This document shows positions 10,661 through 19,434 of a stretch of 64,000 bases of DNA, piece by piece. The notes below the pieces were generated by a model. It made no database searches. It saw nothing but the letters and a program-made list of their open reading frames with translations, and was not told where the DNA came from. The translations under genes and the position numbers were made by a program. Numbering within the stretch: position 1 is the first letter of the stretch; each line of letters starts with the position of its first letter. Source of the DNA: Sternotherus odoratus (Eukaryota; Chordata; Testudines; Kinosternidae); NCBI GenBank assembly GCA_032164245.1, contig JAVMKO010000001.1:284711041-284775040 (forward strand), read 5' to 3'.

Positions 10661-11194
10661 TGAGTGGGCTTGAATGCTCTAATGTTTTACATTGTTTGTT
10701 TCAGTTATGTAATAAAATACATTGTAAATAGCACTTTAATGATAAACAGATTGTATGACATGAATTGAAAAATACCATTTCCTTTATCATTTTTACAGTG
10801 GAAATACTTGTAATAAAAATAATATAAATGAGCACTGTACACTTTGTATTCTGTGTTGTAACTGAAATCAATGTATTTGAAAATGTAGAAAAACATCCAA
10901 AAACATAAAATAAATTTCAATTGGTATTCTATTGTTTAACTCTGCAATTAATCATAATTGATATTTTAAATCACAATGAATTTTTTTTAGTTAATCGTGT
11001 GAGTTAACTGAGATTAATTGACAGCCCTAGTTCTGAATGATAGATGTATATGTGGCCTGTAGTGGACAAATAGACACATGCCCCCTTATCAAGGCAACCC
11101 CCTTATCAAGGAAAAGAAATGTTTACCATGTAATAAACATCTCTTTCAATTGGTCCAAAATTTTATTAATCAAAACCCCTAACTCTAGCTTCAC

Positions 11195-11314
11195 AGAGGC
11201 AGCATGGGGCAGTGAACAGGGCTGTGGACTGAAGTGAGGAGATCTGAACTTCATTCCCAGCTCTGCCACTGACCTGCTATGTGACTTTTGGAAGTCATTT
11301 CATGTCTTTGTATC
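11195..11314 (+). mobile_element. MIR-type SINE, 5' part
   Basis: The sequence runs from a tRNA-like head (cagtgaacagggctgtggac) into cccagctctgccactgacct and ctatgtgacttttggaagtc, the CORE domain of MIR-type SINEs. The element continues at 11495-11523 and 13134-13248 after two later insertions. Confidence 0.8.
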
Positions 11315-11328
11315 ACCTTTTTCCCTTG

Positions 11329-11479
11329 AGGAAGCGAGGAATACTTGTAGCACCTTAGAGACTAACTAGTTTATTTCAGAATAAGCTTTTATGCTGAAAT
11401 AAACTAGATAGTCTCTAAGGTGCTACAAGTATTCCTCACTTTCTTTATGGATACAGACTAACACGGCTGCTATTCTTGA
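11329..11479 (+). mobile_element. Penelope-like 3' tail with inverted duplication and TSD
   Basis: The insertion carries the same tail as the GIY-YIG elements at 4450 and 14885 (agtctctaaggtgctacaag, then gactaacacggctgctattc). Its first half is an inverted copy: arms 11336-11378 and 11395-11437 are complementary with one mismatch over 43 bp and a 16-bp loop. It is flanked by a direct repeat of about 14 bp (acctttttcccttg at 11315-11328, and the same with one extra T at 11480-11494), so it arrived as a unit by target-primed insertion into the MIR. Confidence 0.85.
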
Positions 11480-11494
11480 ACCTTTTTTCCCTTG

Positions 11495-11523
11495 GTCAGT
11501 CTTGGTTATTTAGACTGTGAACT
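11495..11523 (+). mobile_element. MIR-type SINE, middle part
   Basis: The words 'ttatttagactgtgaactct' continue the MIR between the Penelope-like insertion and the hAT insertion. They correspond to the 'agattgtgagctct' box of the SINE tail. Confidence 0.7.
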
Positions 11524-11624
11524 CTTTAAGGCAGGGGTCTCCAAACTACGGCCCGCGGGCCGGATGCGGCCCGCAAGGCCCTCTCATCCGGCCCGTGGAG
11601 ATCGGTCGGGAACCAGCCACGGGG

Positions 11625-11770
11625 CCGGGACGCGCCGCGTGCTCCGCGGCCGCCGCCGGCCGGGACGCGCCGCGTGCTCCGCGGCCGCCGCCGGCCGGGA
11701 CGCGCCGCGTGCTCCGCTGCCGCCGCCGGCCGGGACGCACCGCGTGGTCCGCTGCCGCCGCCGGCCAGGG
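11625..11770. repeat. GC-rich minisatellite (about 40-bp units)
   Basis: About four units contain gacgcgccgcgtgctccgc and cgccgccggccgg, with CpG at very high density. The long open frames through it reflect composition rather than a gene. Confidence 0.85.
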
Positions 11771-11856
11771 ACGGCTCAGAGCTGGGGCCGAGACGCGCCA
11801 CACCGCCAGAAACAAGGAGCCACCCACTGCCAGGCGGAGAAACGGTCTGTGGGGAG

Positions 11857-12725
11857 AGACCGGGTTGAGCGGGTCAGTGGGGGGCGGGGGGAAGAGACCG
11901 GGTTGAGCGGGTCAGTGGGGGGCGGGGGGAAGAGACCGGGTTGAGCGGGTCAGTTGGGGGGGGGGGGAGAGACCGGGTTGAGTGGGTCAGTTGGGGGGGG
12001 GGGAAGAGACCGGGTTGAGCGGGTCAGTGGGGGGGGGGAGGAAAGGAGGTTTTGGGGGGAGAGACCTGGCTGGGTGGGTCAGTTGGGGGTTGGAGGAAAG
12101 GAGGTTTTTGGGGGAGAGACCTGGCTGGGTGGGTCAGTTGGGGGTTGGAGGAAAGGAGGTTTTGGGGGGAGAGACCTGGCTGGGTGGGTCAGTTGGGGGG
12201 GGGGTTGGAGGAAAGGAGGTTTGGGGGGGAGAGACCTGGCTGGGTGGGTCAGTTGGGGGTTGGAGGAAAGGAGGTTTTGGGGGGAGAGACCTGGCTGGGT
12301 GGGTCAGTTGGGGGGGGGGGGTTGGAGGAAAGGAGGTTTGGGGGGGAGAGACCTGGCTGGGTGGGTCAGTTGGGGGTTGGAGGAAAGGAGGTTTGGGGGG
12401 GAGAGACCTGGCTGGGTGGGTCAGTTGGGGGTTGGAGGAAAGGAGGTTTGGGGGGGAGAGACCTGGCTGGGTGGGTCAGTTGGGGGGGGGTTGGAGGAAA
12501 GGAGGTTTTGGGGGGAGAGACCTGGCTGGGTGGGTCAGTTGGGGGGGGGTTGGAGGAAAGGAGGTTTGGGGGGGAGAGACCTGGCTGGGTGGGTCAGTTG
12601 GGGGTTGGAGGAAAGGAGGTTTTGGGGGGAGAGACCTGGCTGGGTGGGTCAGTTGGGGGGGGGGGGTTGGAGGAAAGGAGGTTTTGGGGGGAGAGTCCTG
12701 GCTGGGTGGGTCAGTTGGGGGGTTG
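11857..12725 (+). repeat. G-rich minisatellites (5 x about 37 bp, 12 x about 56-62 bp)
   Basis: The first array has five units starting gagaccgggttgagcgggtc (11857-12040). The second has twelve units containing gacctggctgggtgggtcag, then a variable G-run and ttggaggaaaggaggttt (12050-12725). Unit length varies mainly through G-run slippage. All three plus-strand frames stay open because units lack stops, so the frames of 224-259 codons are not genes. Repeated G-runs suggest G-quadruplex potential on the plus strand. Confidence 0.95.
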
Positions 12726-12815
12726 ATGTGTAGTGTTCATGTGTAGTGAACAGGTGTTCATGTGTAGTGTTCATGTGTAGTGTTCATGTGTAGTGAACAG
12801 GTGTTCATGTGTAGT
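12726..12815 (+). repeat. Short tandem repeat, tgttcatgtgtag units
   Basis: The words tgttcatgtgtagtg and tgaacagg alternate about five times. It follows directly on the G-rich minisatellite. Confidence 0.8.
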
Positions 12816-12946
12816 GTATCAATGTGTTATTAAATAATAACTGAATAAAATAATATTAAATAAATAATTAAAAACAACATCCATGTTTTGATTCTTTTTT
12901 ATTTGGACCTCGAGTGTGTTGTCGGCCCCCGAACTGCTGTTTGATA

Positions 12947-13083
12947 CCGTGTTTCCCCGAAAATAAGACAGTGTCTTATATTAATTTTTGCTCCCAAAAT
13001 TACATTACATTATATTACAGCAAGAGGCAAAACTGGAAGTACGTCTTATTTTCAGGGGATGTCTTACTTTCGGGGAAACAGGG
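12947..13083. mobile_element. TA-flanked MITE
   Basis: Left end CCGTGTTTCCCCGAAAATAA and the reverse complement of the right end, CCCTGTTTCCCCGAAAGTAA, form an inverted repeat of about 23 bp with two mismatches. TA flanks it on both sides (12945-12946 and 13084-13085). The length (137 bp) and TA duplication suggest a Tc1/Mariner-type MITE. It is nested in the hAT element. Confidence 0.75.
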
Positions 13084-13133
13084 TAGTTAATGCGGCCCTC
13101 GGGCTGAAAAGTTTGGAGACCCCTGCTTTAAGG

Positions 13134-13248
13134 CATGGACACACATACTATATATTTGTACAGTGCCTAGCTCAATGGGTCCCATGTTTGTCGATGGGCT
13201 CTAACATGCTTCAATAGTGCAAATAATTTGTAATGTGAATACAAATAA
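13134..13248 (+). mobile_element. MIR-type SINE, 3' tail
   Basis: Resumes right after the hAT duplication with 'atttgtacagtgcctagctc', then 'aatacaaataataag'. This is the tail of the SINE whose head is at 11195. Confidence 0.75.
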
Positions 13249-13374
13249 TAAGAGGAAGGAATGCAACCATCTGCAAAAGCTATTCACATTTTCTATTAGC
13301 AGCTAGTGTCAAATCTTCGGTTAGAAATTGCAAAATACATCAATTTTACCAGATATTACGAAGAAATCTATACT

Positions 13375-13480
13375 ACGCTTCATGGGACAAATTCTGCTGT
13401 TCTACTAGTGTAAATCCAAAGTAACTCCAGTGACTTCAGTGAACTTAATCTGTATGTACACTGGTGTAACAGAGCAGGAT
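13375..13480. mobile_element. Ancient amniote repeat (unclassified)
   Basis: The words 'agtgtaaatccaaagtaact', 'ccagtgacttcagtg' and 'acactggtgtaacagagcag' belong to an old, palindrome-rich repeat common in reptile genomes. I cannot name the family. Confidence 0.35.
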
Positions 13481-13506
13481 ATGGGCTCTGATTCAACTAA
13501 ACTTGT

Positions 13507-13869
13507 TTAAGCAAGTCCTGTACCTTTCTGAACATTGAACATCATGCAATTTGAGACTTTATTTCTTTCATCTGCATTTTCCAGCCAAGTCATGAATTCA
13601 TTTAAGAGATAATTTAGCTTTGCAGACACGGCTGTAATATCAACTTGATGCACAGGGTTTAGGTGTGCTGCTCCTATTAATATTAATGAGCGTTTCATGG
13701 CTAAAACCCTGAACATAGAGCTAAGACCATCCCCAAGAGTTATAACTTTACTCCACAGATTTCCGGAGTGTATTTGCATGGATTCTGATGGTCCCCGAAT
13801 CAAGGCTTTGATGTTGTCGCAGCATGACAAAATGATGCATTGTACAAGGGCTGAGAAGGAGGAATTCAA
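13507..13869 (-). pseudogene. Unidentified ORF, possible processed pseudogene
   Basis: The minus-strand frame of 120 codons has protein-like composition in its second half (LNPVHQVDITAVSAKLNYLL, then NEFMTWLENADERNKVS, an amphipathic pattern). The plus strand of the overlapping region also has a 113-codon frame (13697-14038) ending KKQRLKTAFLRERKI, so the true strand is uncertain. I recognise neither product. No splice sites or poly(A) tail decide the matter. Confidence 0.25.
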
Positions 13870-14039
13870 AGCCTGGGAAGTTCTCTTTGACGCCTTTCTC
13901 CAATCATATAATCAGACAGTAAAGGAACCTGTGGAAAGGTTGGCAGAGGCGCAAAACAACAAAAACCAACCCACAACATTCTTTGAACTGAAAAAACAAA
14001 GGCTGAAAACAGCCTTCCTTAGAGAGAGGAAAATATAGA

Positions 14040-14880
14040 GCTCTGAATAAAAATGCAGCTGTTCCATTGTATAACTGTCTCTACCACTCTGAATATTGGA
14101 CTAATCAGATTTTAATCTGTTTTACGTAAAGGAATAAATATAAGGAGAAACTGTTAGCCTAAGTTTGTCAAGATTCATTAAGATTTTAGGTTGTGTGGCC
14201 CTAGAACAGCAGTTCTCAGTCTTTTGCATATGGGATCCTTCTCCTATCTAGCTGAGAACTACCTAGTAACGCAGGGTGGTTCTCAACCTCCATGTTGAAA
14301 ACCTCTGATCTGAAGGGACTGTTTGGCTTGCACTTATCCCACAATGTTGTAGCACCTTCAGGGCCACAGTTAGATTCTCTAAATCCAGCTAGCTGTACAG
14401 TAGATAGATACAGTTGATGCAGACAACGATTTGGCTCCTTGAAAGTACAGTCTATTTTGTAATAGCAAGTTCTTAGTGGTATGTGTCTTATTCATTGTCC
14501 CTCCAGAGAAACAGGGCATAATACAATGAACATTTTCTGATAAAATTAGGCAGATATTGTATTCATTTTTCTTGTTTCCTTCTGTGGGGTTTCCCATCTC
14601 AGACTGTTCTAAGCCCCTCTTAATTTAAAGACCATAGTTCAAGCTATTTAATTTTGTTTCTATACTTTCTAGAGATTTTCTGGATGTACTTTCTGGATTT
14701 CCCAGTACATTCTAAATGTTCATACAGAACTAAAAAAGAAGCAAATGCAAGTGTGGTGTTCAGATTTGATAGTTTCTTATGTCACTTTTGTTTTGGTGGG
14801 AAATGTTGTTGTTGTTGTTGTTGTTGTTAATATCACCTTTGTTTTGTAAACCCATCTATTTAAACTAAGAACCTAACTGA
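14040..14880. other. Unannotated stretch with (GTT)n
   Basis: Nothing recognised except a short (GTT) microsatellite at 14806-14829. Confidence 0.5.
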
Positions 14881-14884
14881 CACC

Positions 14885-15540
14885 ATCATATGACCTAATC
14901 ACATCAGCCACACCATCAGAGGCTCATTCACCTGCACATCGACCAATGTGATATATGCCATCATGTGCCAGCAATGCCCCTCTGCTATGTACACTGGCCA
15001 AACCGGCCAGTCTCTACGCAAAAGAATAAATGGGCACAAATCTGACATCAGGAATCATAACATTCAAAAACCAGTAGGAGAACACTTCAGTCTTCCTGGC
15101 TGTTCCATTAAAGACTTGATGGTGTCAATTTTGAAACAGAAAAACTTCCAAAACAGACTCCAACGAGAAACTGAGGAACTGGAATTAATTTTCAAATTGG
15201 ACACAATAAACAAAGGGCTAAATAGAACTTGTGAATGGTTCTCTCATTACACTAATTGATTGCATTTCCCTAGATAATTTACCTTCAATAGCTATCTTCT
15301 ACCAGACACAGAAATCCATTTCAAAAGGTATTTTTTTCTCCTGCTGATAATGGCCCATCCAAATTAAACAGCCTTTAGAATTGGTATGCTAATGCACAAG
15401 TTTTTTTTCCTCTGTGTGTATAAATGCATCTTACTTCTGTTCCATTCTATGCATTTGATGAAGTGAGCTATAGTCCACGAAAGCTTATGCTGAAATAAAT
15501 TGGTTAGTCTCTAAGGTGCTACAAAGTCTTCCTCATCTTA
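14885..15540 (+). pseudogene. Penelope-like element, GIY-YIG endonuclease end
   Basis: A 103-codon frame (14948-15259) carries the GIY-YIG signature of Penelope-like elements: VIYAIMCQQC, then YTGQTGQSLRKRINGH, then IRNHNIQKPVGEHFSLPGC. The first part supplies the Tyr-containing strand and the CxxC spacing, and the second the Arg and His residues expected of the nuclease. The reverse-transcriptase part is missing (5' truncation). After the stop comes the family's untranslated tail with gatgaagtgagctatagtcc and agtctctaaggtgctacaaa. The whole endonuclease half is open, so it is one of the better preserved copies here. Confidence 0.85.
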
Positions 15541-15544
15541 TTTA

Positions 15545-15938
15545 AGACCCCATTGTACTTTCCATTGTGCGGTTGCCTTTATTCTGGCAGCTAGCAATAA
15601 GAAATTCAGCAACTCATATGGTTTGGCATTCAACTCTTGTAACCCAAGATAGCTATGGCCATGTCCAGTTCATAATTATCTACTTTAGATAGTTATGTGG
15701 CTTTGGCAAGTCTAGCATATTTGTTTCAACCCTTCCCCTATAATGATAGAGGTTCAATTTTCTTCTATAGATTATATCTGATCTGTTTGGTATACAGAAT
15801 AGTATACTGAATATTGATTTTTGTTTTGGGTATTCAGGTGAGAGGGGCAGACTACAGTTTTTCAATCAGTTAAGGTTGACTTTTCTTAGTTCCTCTGACT
15901 TAACAGTTTGGACCTTTGTCCTAAACTATTGTGTGGCT
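15545..15938. other. Unannotated stretch
   Basis: No element recognised between the Penelope-like tail and the Harbinger left end. Confidence 0.4.
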
Positions 15939-16079
15939 TTAGGGTATGTCTTCACTACAGCAGTAGTTCGATTTCCTTTATTTCGATGTTGTGAACGCGA
16001 CTGTATACAGTCGATTTTGTGTGTCTTCACTAGGCACAGCTAAGCACAGCAAGTCGACAGTGTCTGTCCGCAAAACATT

Positions 16080-16285
16080 TGCAAGCGTCGACATGACGAG
16101 CGTTGCACTCTGGGTACCTATCCCACAGTTTCCTGATCCCCCAGCAGGCACCATTTCGAGTGCTGCACTATGGGTAGGCATTTCCAAATTTCGCGCCCTT
16201 TTTCCGCGCCGCCCACCCCCATTACGAGCGGTGCACTGTAGGTAGGCATCCCATAATTCGCGCCCTTTCTCCGTGCCGTGGTAAT
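16080..16285 (+). repeat. Subterminal repeats of Harbinger element
   Basis: Three related units (from about 16098, 16158 and 16220) contain gcgttgcactctgggtacc, gagtgctgcactatgggtag and gagcggtgcactgtaggtag, each followed by a cccat/tttccaaatttcgcgccc-like word. They precede the transposase start by 20-200 bp, so they may be promoter or transposase/Myb binding sites. Confidence 0.5.
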
Positions 16286-16302
16286 GCCATAGCATTGCAA
16301 GC

Positions 16303-17629
16303 ATGGAGCCCGCTGACACCACGGCTGCAGTAATGGCCGTTGTGAGGACCTCGATCATGGTTGCGGAGTTCATGCTGCACCATCTGCAGAGGAGGAATGC
16401 GATCCGGGGAGAACTGCGCTTTCTGGAACCCGACGACAGTGAGGAGGAGATGGACAAGGACGTGCACAGCGGGGACGACATGGACACTGCCGTTTTTGGA
16501 AGTAGGGCGACTGACAATCTGTCAAATTTGGTGGCAATGGGGCAGGCTCATGCCATCGAACGCCGATTCTGGGCCAGGGAAACAATCACGGACTGGTGGG
16601 ACCGCATAGTGCTGCAGGTCTGGGATGACTCCCAGTGGCTCAGAAACTTCCGCATGCGAAAGGGCACGTTCCTGGAACTTTGTGACTTGCTGTCCCCGGC
16701 CCTCCGGCGCAGGAATACCAAAATGAGAGCGGCCCTTACAGTGGAGAAGCAAGTGGCGATAGCCCTCTGGAAGCTTGCAACGCCAGACAGCTACCGGTCA
16801 GTGGCGAATCAGTTTGGGGTGGGTCGGTCTACAGTGGGCTTTGCTGTGATGCAAGTAAGCAGGGCAATCGTCGAGCGGCTGCTACACCGGATTATAAACC
16901 TCGGAAACCTGCAAGCCACAATAGATGGCTTTGCCGCCATGGGATTCCCTAACTGTGGTGGGGCTATAGATGGGACTCATATCCCTATCCTGGCACCGGA
17001 CCACGAGGCCGCCGAGTACAGAAACCGGAAGGGATATTACTCAATGGTCATGCAAGCAGTGGTTGACCACAAGGGACGTTTCACCGACCTGTACGTGGGG
17101 TGGCCGGGAAAGCTTCATGACGCCCGAGTGTTCAGGAACTCTCGGATTTTTAGGCAGCTGCAGCAAGGCACTTTCTTCCCCGACCAGAAAATTTCCGTGG
17201 GGGGGTGGGGTGGAAATGCCGATTGTTATCATTGGGGACCCAGCCTACCCCCTACTGCCCTGGCTTATGAAGCCCTACACAGGAGCCCTGGACAGGGGTC
17301 AGGAGCTGTTCAACTACAGGCTGAGCAAGTGCAGAATGGCCGTAGAGTGTGCATTTGGCCGTCTGAAGGGGCGATGGCGTTCCTTACTGATTCGCTCAGA
17401 CATCAGCGAGAGAAATATCCCCATTGTTATTGCTGCTTGCTCTGTGCTCCACAGTATCTGTGAGAGCAAGGGGGAAACGTTTATGGCAGGCTGGGAGGCA
17501 GAGGCAAATTTACTTTCTGCTACTTATGAGCAGCCAAACAACAGGGAAAGTAGAAGAGCACACCGTGAGGCCCTGCGCCTCAGGGATGCCTTGAAAGACA
17601 GTTTTATGAGTGCCCGAGATGGCGTTTGA
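16303..17629 (+). pseudogene. Harbinger (HARBI1-like) DDE transposase, one frameshift
   Basis: The frame opens at ATG 16303 and gives about 300 residues: an acidic N-terminal segment (residues 42-60), a helix-turn-helix region (about 145-185, with VANQFGVGRSTVG) and the DDE_4 nuclease. The expected catalytic residues are visible: Asp223 in GGAIDGTHI, Asp273 in GKLHDARVF and, in the next frame, Glu in MAVECAFGRLKGRW. The frame shifts from 1 to 2 within a G-run near 17197-17212, equivalent to one extra base. Frame 2 then continues without a stop to TGA at 17627, ending RDALKDSFMSARDGV. A sequencing error in the homopolymer could explain the shift. AATAAA follows about 100 bp later. Confidence 0.92.
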
Positions 17630-17730
17630 GAATCTGCTCCCTTGCTGTGCTCTAAGCCTGCTGCCCTTGAACCCTCTTTACCTCCCCCCTCCCCATGCTT
17701 TCCCTCCTCCCTCCCCATGCTTGCAGAGGA

Positions 17731-17736
17731 AATAAA
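17731..17736 (+). terminator. Poly(A) signal of Harbinger transposase gene
   Basis: AATAAA about 102 bp after the transposase stop codon. It faces the minus-strand signal of the Myb gene at 17763-17768. Confidence 0.65.
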
Positions 17737-17762
17737 AACACTGTTTGAAAAATCATGGTTCC

Positions 17763-17768
17763 TTTATT
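17763..17768 (-). terminator. Poly(A) signal of Harbinger Myb gene
   Basis: The minus strand reads AATAAA about 140 bp after the last exon's stop codon (17907-17909). The two convergent genes therefore end within about 30 bp of each other. Confidence 0.6.
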
Positions 17769-18242
17769 GGTGCATCGGAAATACAAATACAGGGGATCAC
17801 TGTCCTGGTATCCTGGAGGGAGACCGGCAGTCGCAGTGGGGGAGGAGTGGACAGAGGGGGGGGGTGGGAAGGGGGGAGAGGAGGGGTGGGCAAGACACAG
17901 CAGCTTTTAAAACTTTTCTGAGAACGTCAGCCTGCTGCTGCTGCTGCTGCTTCTGCTGGCTTGTGGGGTCGAGTGGAGCGGCCCACGGAGCTTGCCCCCC
18001 CGTGTTCTCACCCCGCGTCTGGGTGGGGAAGCTATGGGAGTTGGGGAGGGGGGGAGGTGGTTACACAGGGGCTGCAGAGGTGGTCTTTGGGCATGCTGCA
18101 GCTCCACCAGAGATCGCAGCATGTCGCTCTGGTCCTCCATTATGCGGAGCAAAGCATCCATGCGTCTTTCTTCGCGCTCTTCCCTCTTTTCTGCAGTGGC
18201 TCTTGATTCCTGCCTCTCTCGATTCCTTGCCTGTATCATTCT

Positions 18243-18245
18243 TTA
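18243..18245 (-). other. Nonsense codon in Myb exon 2
   Basis: The minus strand reads ...CAG ATG GAG TGG AGG TAA AGA ATG ATA..., so the open frame continues unchanged on either side of one TAA. A single C-to-T change in CAA would explain it. Translation would stop at about residue 265 and lose the C-terminal coiled-coil-like part. Confidence 0.7.
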
Positions 18246-18813
18246 CCTCCACTCCATCTGGCGGGCTGCCTCAGCGCGCGAGTTCTCCAGGAGCTCAGTG
18301 AACATATCATCGCGCGTTCGTGTTTTCTTTTTACGCTTTCTTATCTGCGATGCACGGCGGGAGGAGGAGCAGGACTGGGGATTCTGAGATAATTGTTCAT
18401 CTGTGGGCGAATGTGGGAAAAGAAAGTTTGAAAGTTATGAGACAGATACATTCAAGGTTAGGAGGCAGATGCAGTCTCGGACGGTACACAATGGGAGTAC
18501 TATGCCGTTTGCAACCTCAGTATTCAGAGGCCTGATATGATTTCTGTACAAGGTCATGTTCTACACCTAAAAGTGACTGAATAGCTCACAGAAAAGTCAG
18601 AGCATCTCAGACACATATGCGTGCCTCAGCCCAAGACGGCTTCTGAAATCACCGTGCAGCCGGCCATGGTAAGTTAGAAGTGGCACTTGCATATTGTAGA
18701 GTAGCCCCACCCCCTTCCCCCCACCGCGTGGCGCCCACTGACCCGCAAACTGCAAAGCAAAGGCCAAAAAATCTCTCACTAAGGGCTAGCTAAGGTCTTT
18801 TTGGGGCTCTTCA

Positions 18814-18962
18814 GACCGCTTGCAGACTGTTCAGATTCCCTGCTAGCTACCGCTACGGGCTTGGGGGGGGGTGTTGGGGTTGGGTACGCGTTGGATCTGA
18901 AGGGGAAGCAACCGCTTGCAGACTGCTCAGATTCCCTGCTAGCTACCGCTACGGGCTGGGGG
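18814..18962 (+). repeat. Tandem duplication in Harbinger interior
   Basis: The word accgcttgcagactg, followed by tcagattccctgctagctac and cgctacgggct plus a G-run, occurs twice, starting near 18817 and 18909. The G-runs differ in length. It lies upstream of the intronic plus-strand ORF. Confidence 0.8.
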
Positions 18963-18990
18963 GGGGGGGACAGTCAGCGTTCGGGGGGGG

Positions 18991-19377
18991 GTGTGCGGTT
19001 GGTCGGTCCTCAGCAGAAAAGAGTACTTTGCAGCTGGGAATCTTTATCTCCCTACTAATTGCAGTCCGTATCTCAAACAGGCAACCATGAATGACATCAC
19101 TTTGCTGAGAATTTCTCGGAAAGATAGGGAGCGCATGCTCCTTGACTCCATGCAAAGTCCTGGTCCATACGCCGCAATGCTAGCCTGCTCAATGATACCA
19201 GACAACTTACTACTTTCGTGGCGTGGGATGGTCTCCTATCACGGGGGACCACATAAGGCGGCTCTCCCCAGAAATCTGCTGCGCTGGATTCATCGCTACC
19301 TCCTGGATAGCTTCCTTGAAATGTCCGCGGAGGACTTATGGTCAATCCCGGAGTATATTGACAAACTCTTTGAGTAG
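18991..19377 (+). CDS. Unrecognised ORF inside Harbinger Myb intron
   Basis: A 128-codon plus-strand frame lies wholly within the 1088-bp intron of the minus-strand Myb gene. A second ATG at 19087 (MNDITLLRISRKDRERMLL) starts a 96-codon version and follows a splice-acceptor-like tctcaaacag. The composition is protein-like: leucine-rich with amphipathic stretches such as RNLLRWIHRYLLDSFLEM and ending SIPEYIDKLFE. AATAAA follows 51 bp after the stop. I do not recognise a domain. It may be a third transposon protein, a captured exon or chance. The short length and lack of transcript data keep confidence modest. Confidence 0.4.
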   Translation: MCGWSVLSRKEYFAAGNLYLPTNCSPYLKQATMNDITLLRISRKDRERMLLDSMQSPGPYAAMLACSMIPDNLLLSWRGMVSYHGGPHKAALPRNLLRWIHRYLLDSFLEMSAEDLWSIPEYIDKLFE

Positions 19378-19428
19378 AAATTGACCAGCAATGAAAGCAC
19401 ACTATGTCCTTAGGGCAAGTTACTCATT

Positions 19429-19434
19429 AATAAA
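19429..19434 (+). terminator. Candidate poly(A) signal of intronic ORF
   Basis: AATAAA 51 bp downstream of the stop at 19377. It is compatible with a separate plus-strand transcript within the Myb intron. Confidence 0.4.

Larger units (their letters stand above)
9436..11029. mobile_element. Fold-back hAT element with inverted duplicated transposase ends
   Basis: Termini TAGAGCTGTCAAGCGATTAA (left) and the reverse complement TAGGGCTGTCAATTAATCTC (right) form an imperfect inverted repeat. Flanking octamers attttgaa (9428-9435) and gttctgaa (11030-11037) agree at 6 of 8 positions, consistent with an aged hAT duplication. The arms (about 9436-9975 and 10425-11029) are inverted copies of the same sequence. 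Both encode the hAT C-terminal dimerisation domain, the left arm on minus and the right arm on plus. The spacer holds more transposase sequence in the left-arm orientation. Confidence 0.8.
11532..13125. mobile_element. Non-autonomous hAT element with minisatellites
   Basis: Begins CAGGGGTCTCCAAACT and ends AGTTTGGAGACCCCTG, a 16-bp perfect inverted repeat, with an exact 8-bp duplication ctttaagg at 11524-11531 and 13126-13133. The left end continues in GGCCCGCGGGCC. The interior has a GC-rich minisatellite (11625-11770), two G-rich minisatellites (11857-12725), an AT-rich right part and a nested TA-flanked MITE (12947-13083). The same terminal family recurs at 57882-58302. No transposase is encoded. 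Confidence 0.95.

Noticed and set aside
11857..12725. Regularly spaced repeats resembling a CRISPR array
   Set aside because: The whole unit, including the 'spacer', is repeated. The context is a eukaryotic hAT element. This is a minisatellite.
11954..12746. Three overlapping plus-strand ORFs of 224-259 codons
   Set aside because: They occupy all three frames of a stop-free G-rich minisatellite and differ only by G-run length. They are compositional, not genes.
17642..18387. 219- and 131-codon plus-strand ORFs
   Set aside because: Antisense to Myb exon 2 and the 3' region of the Harbinger element.
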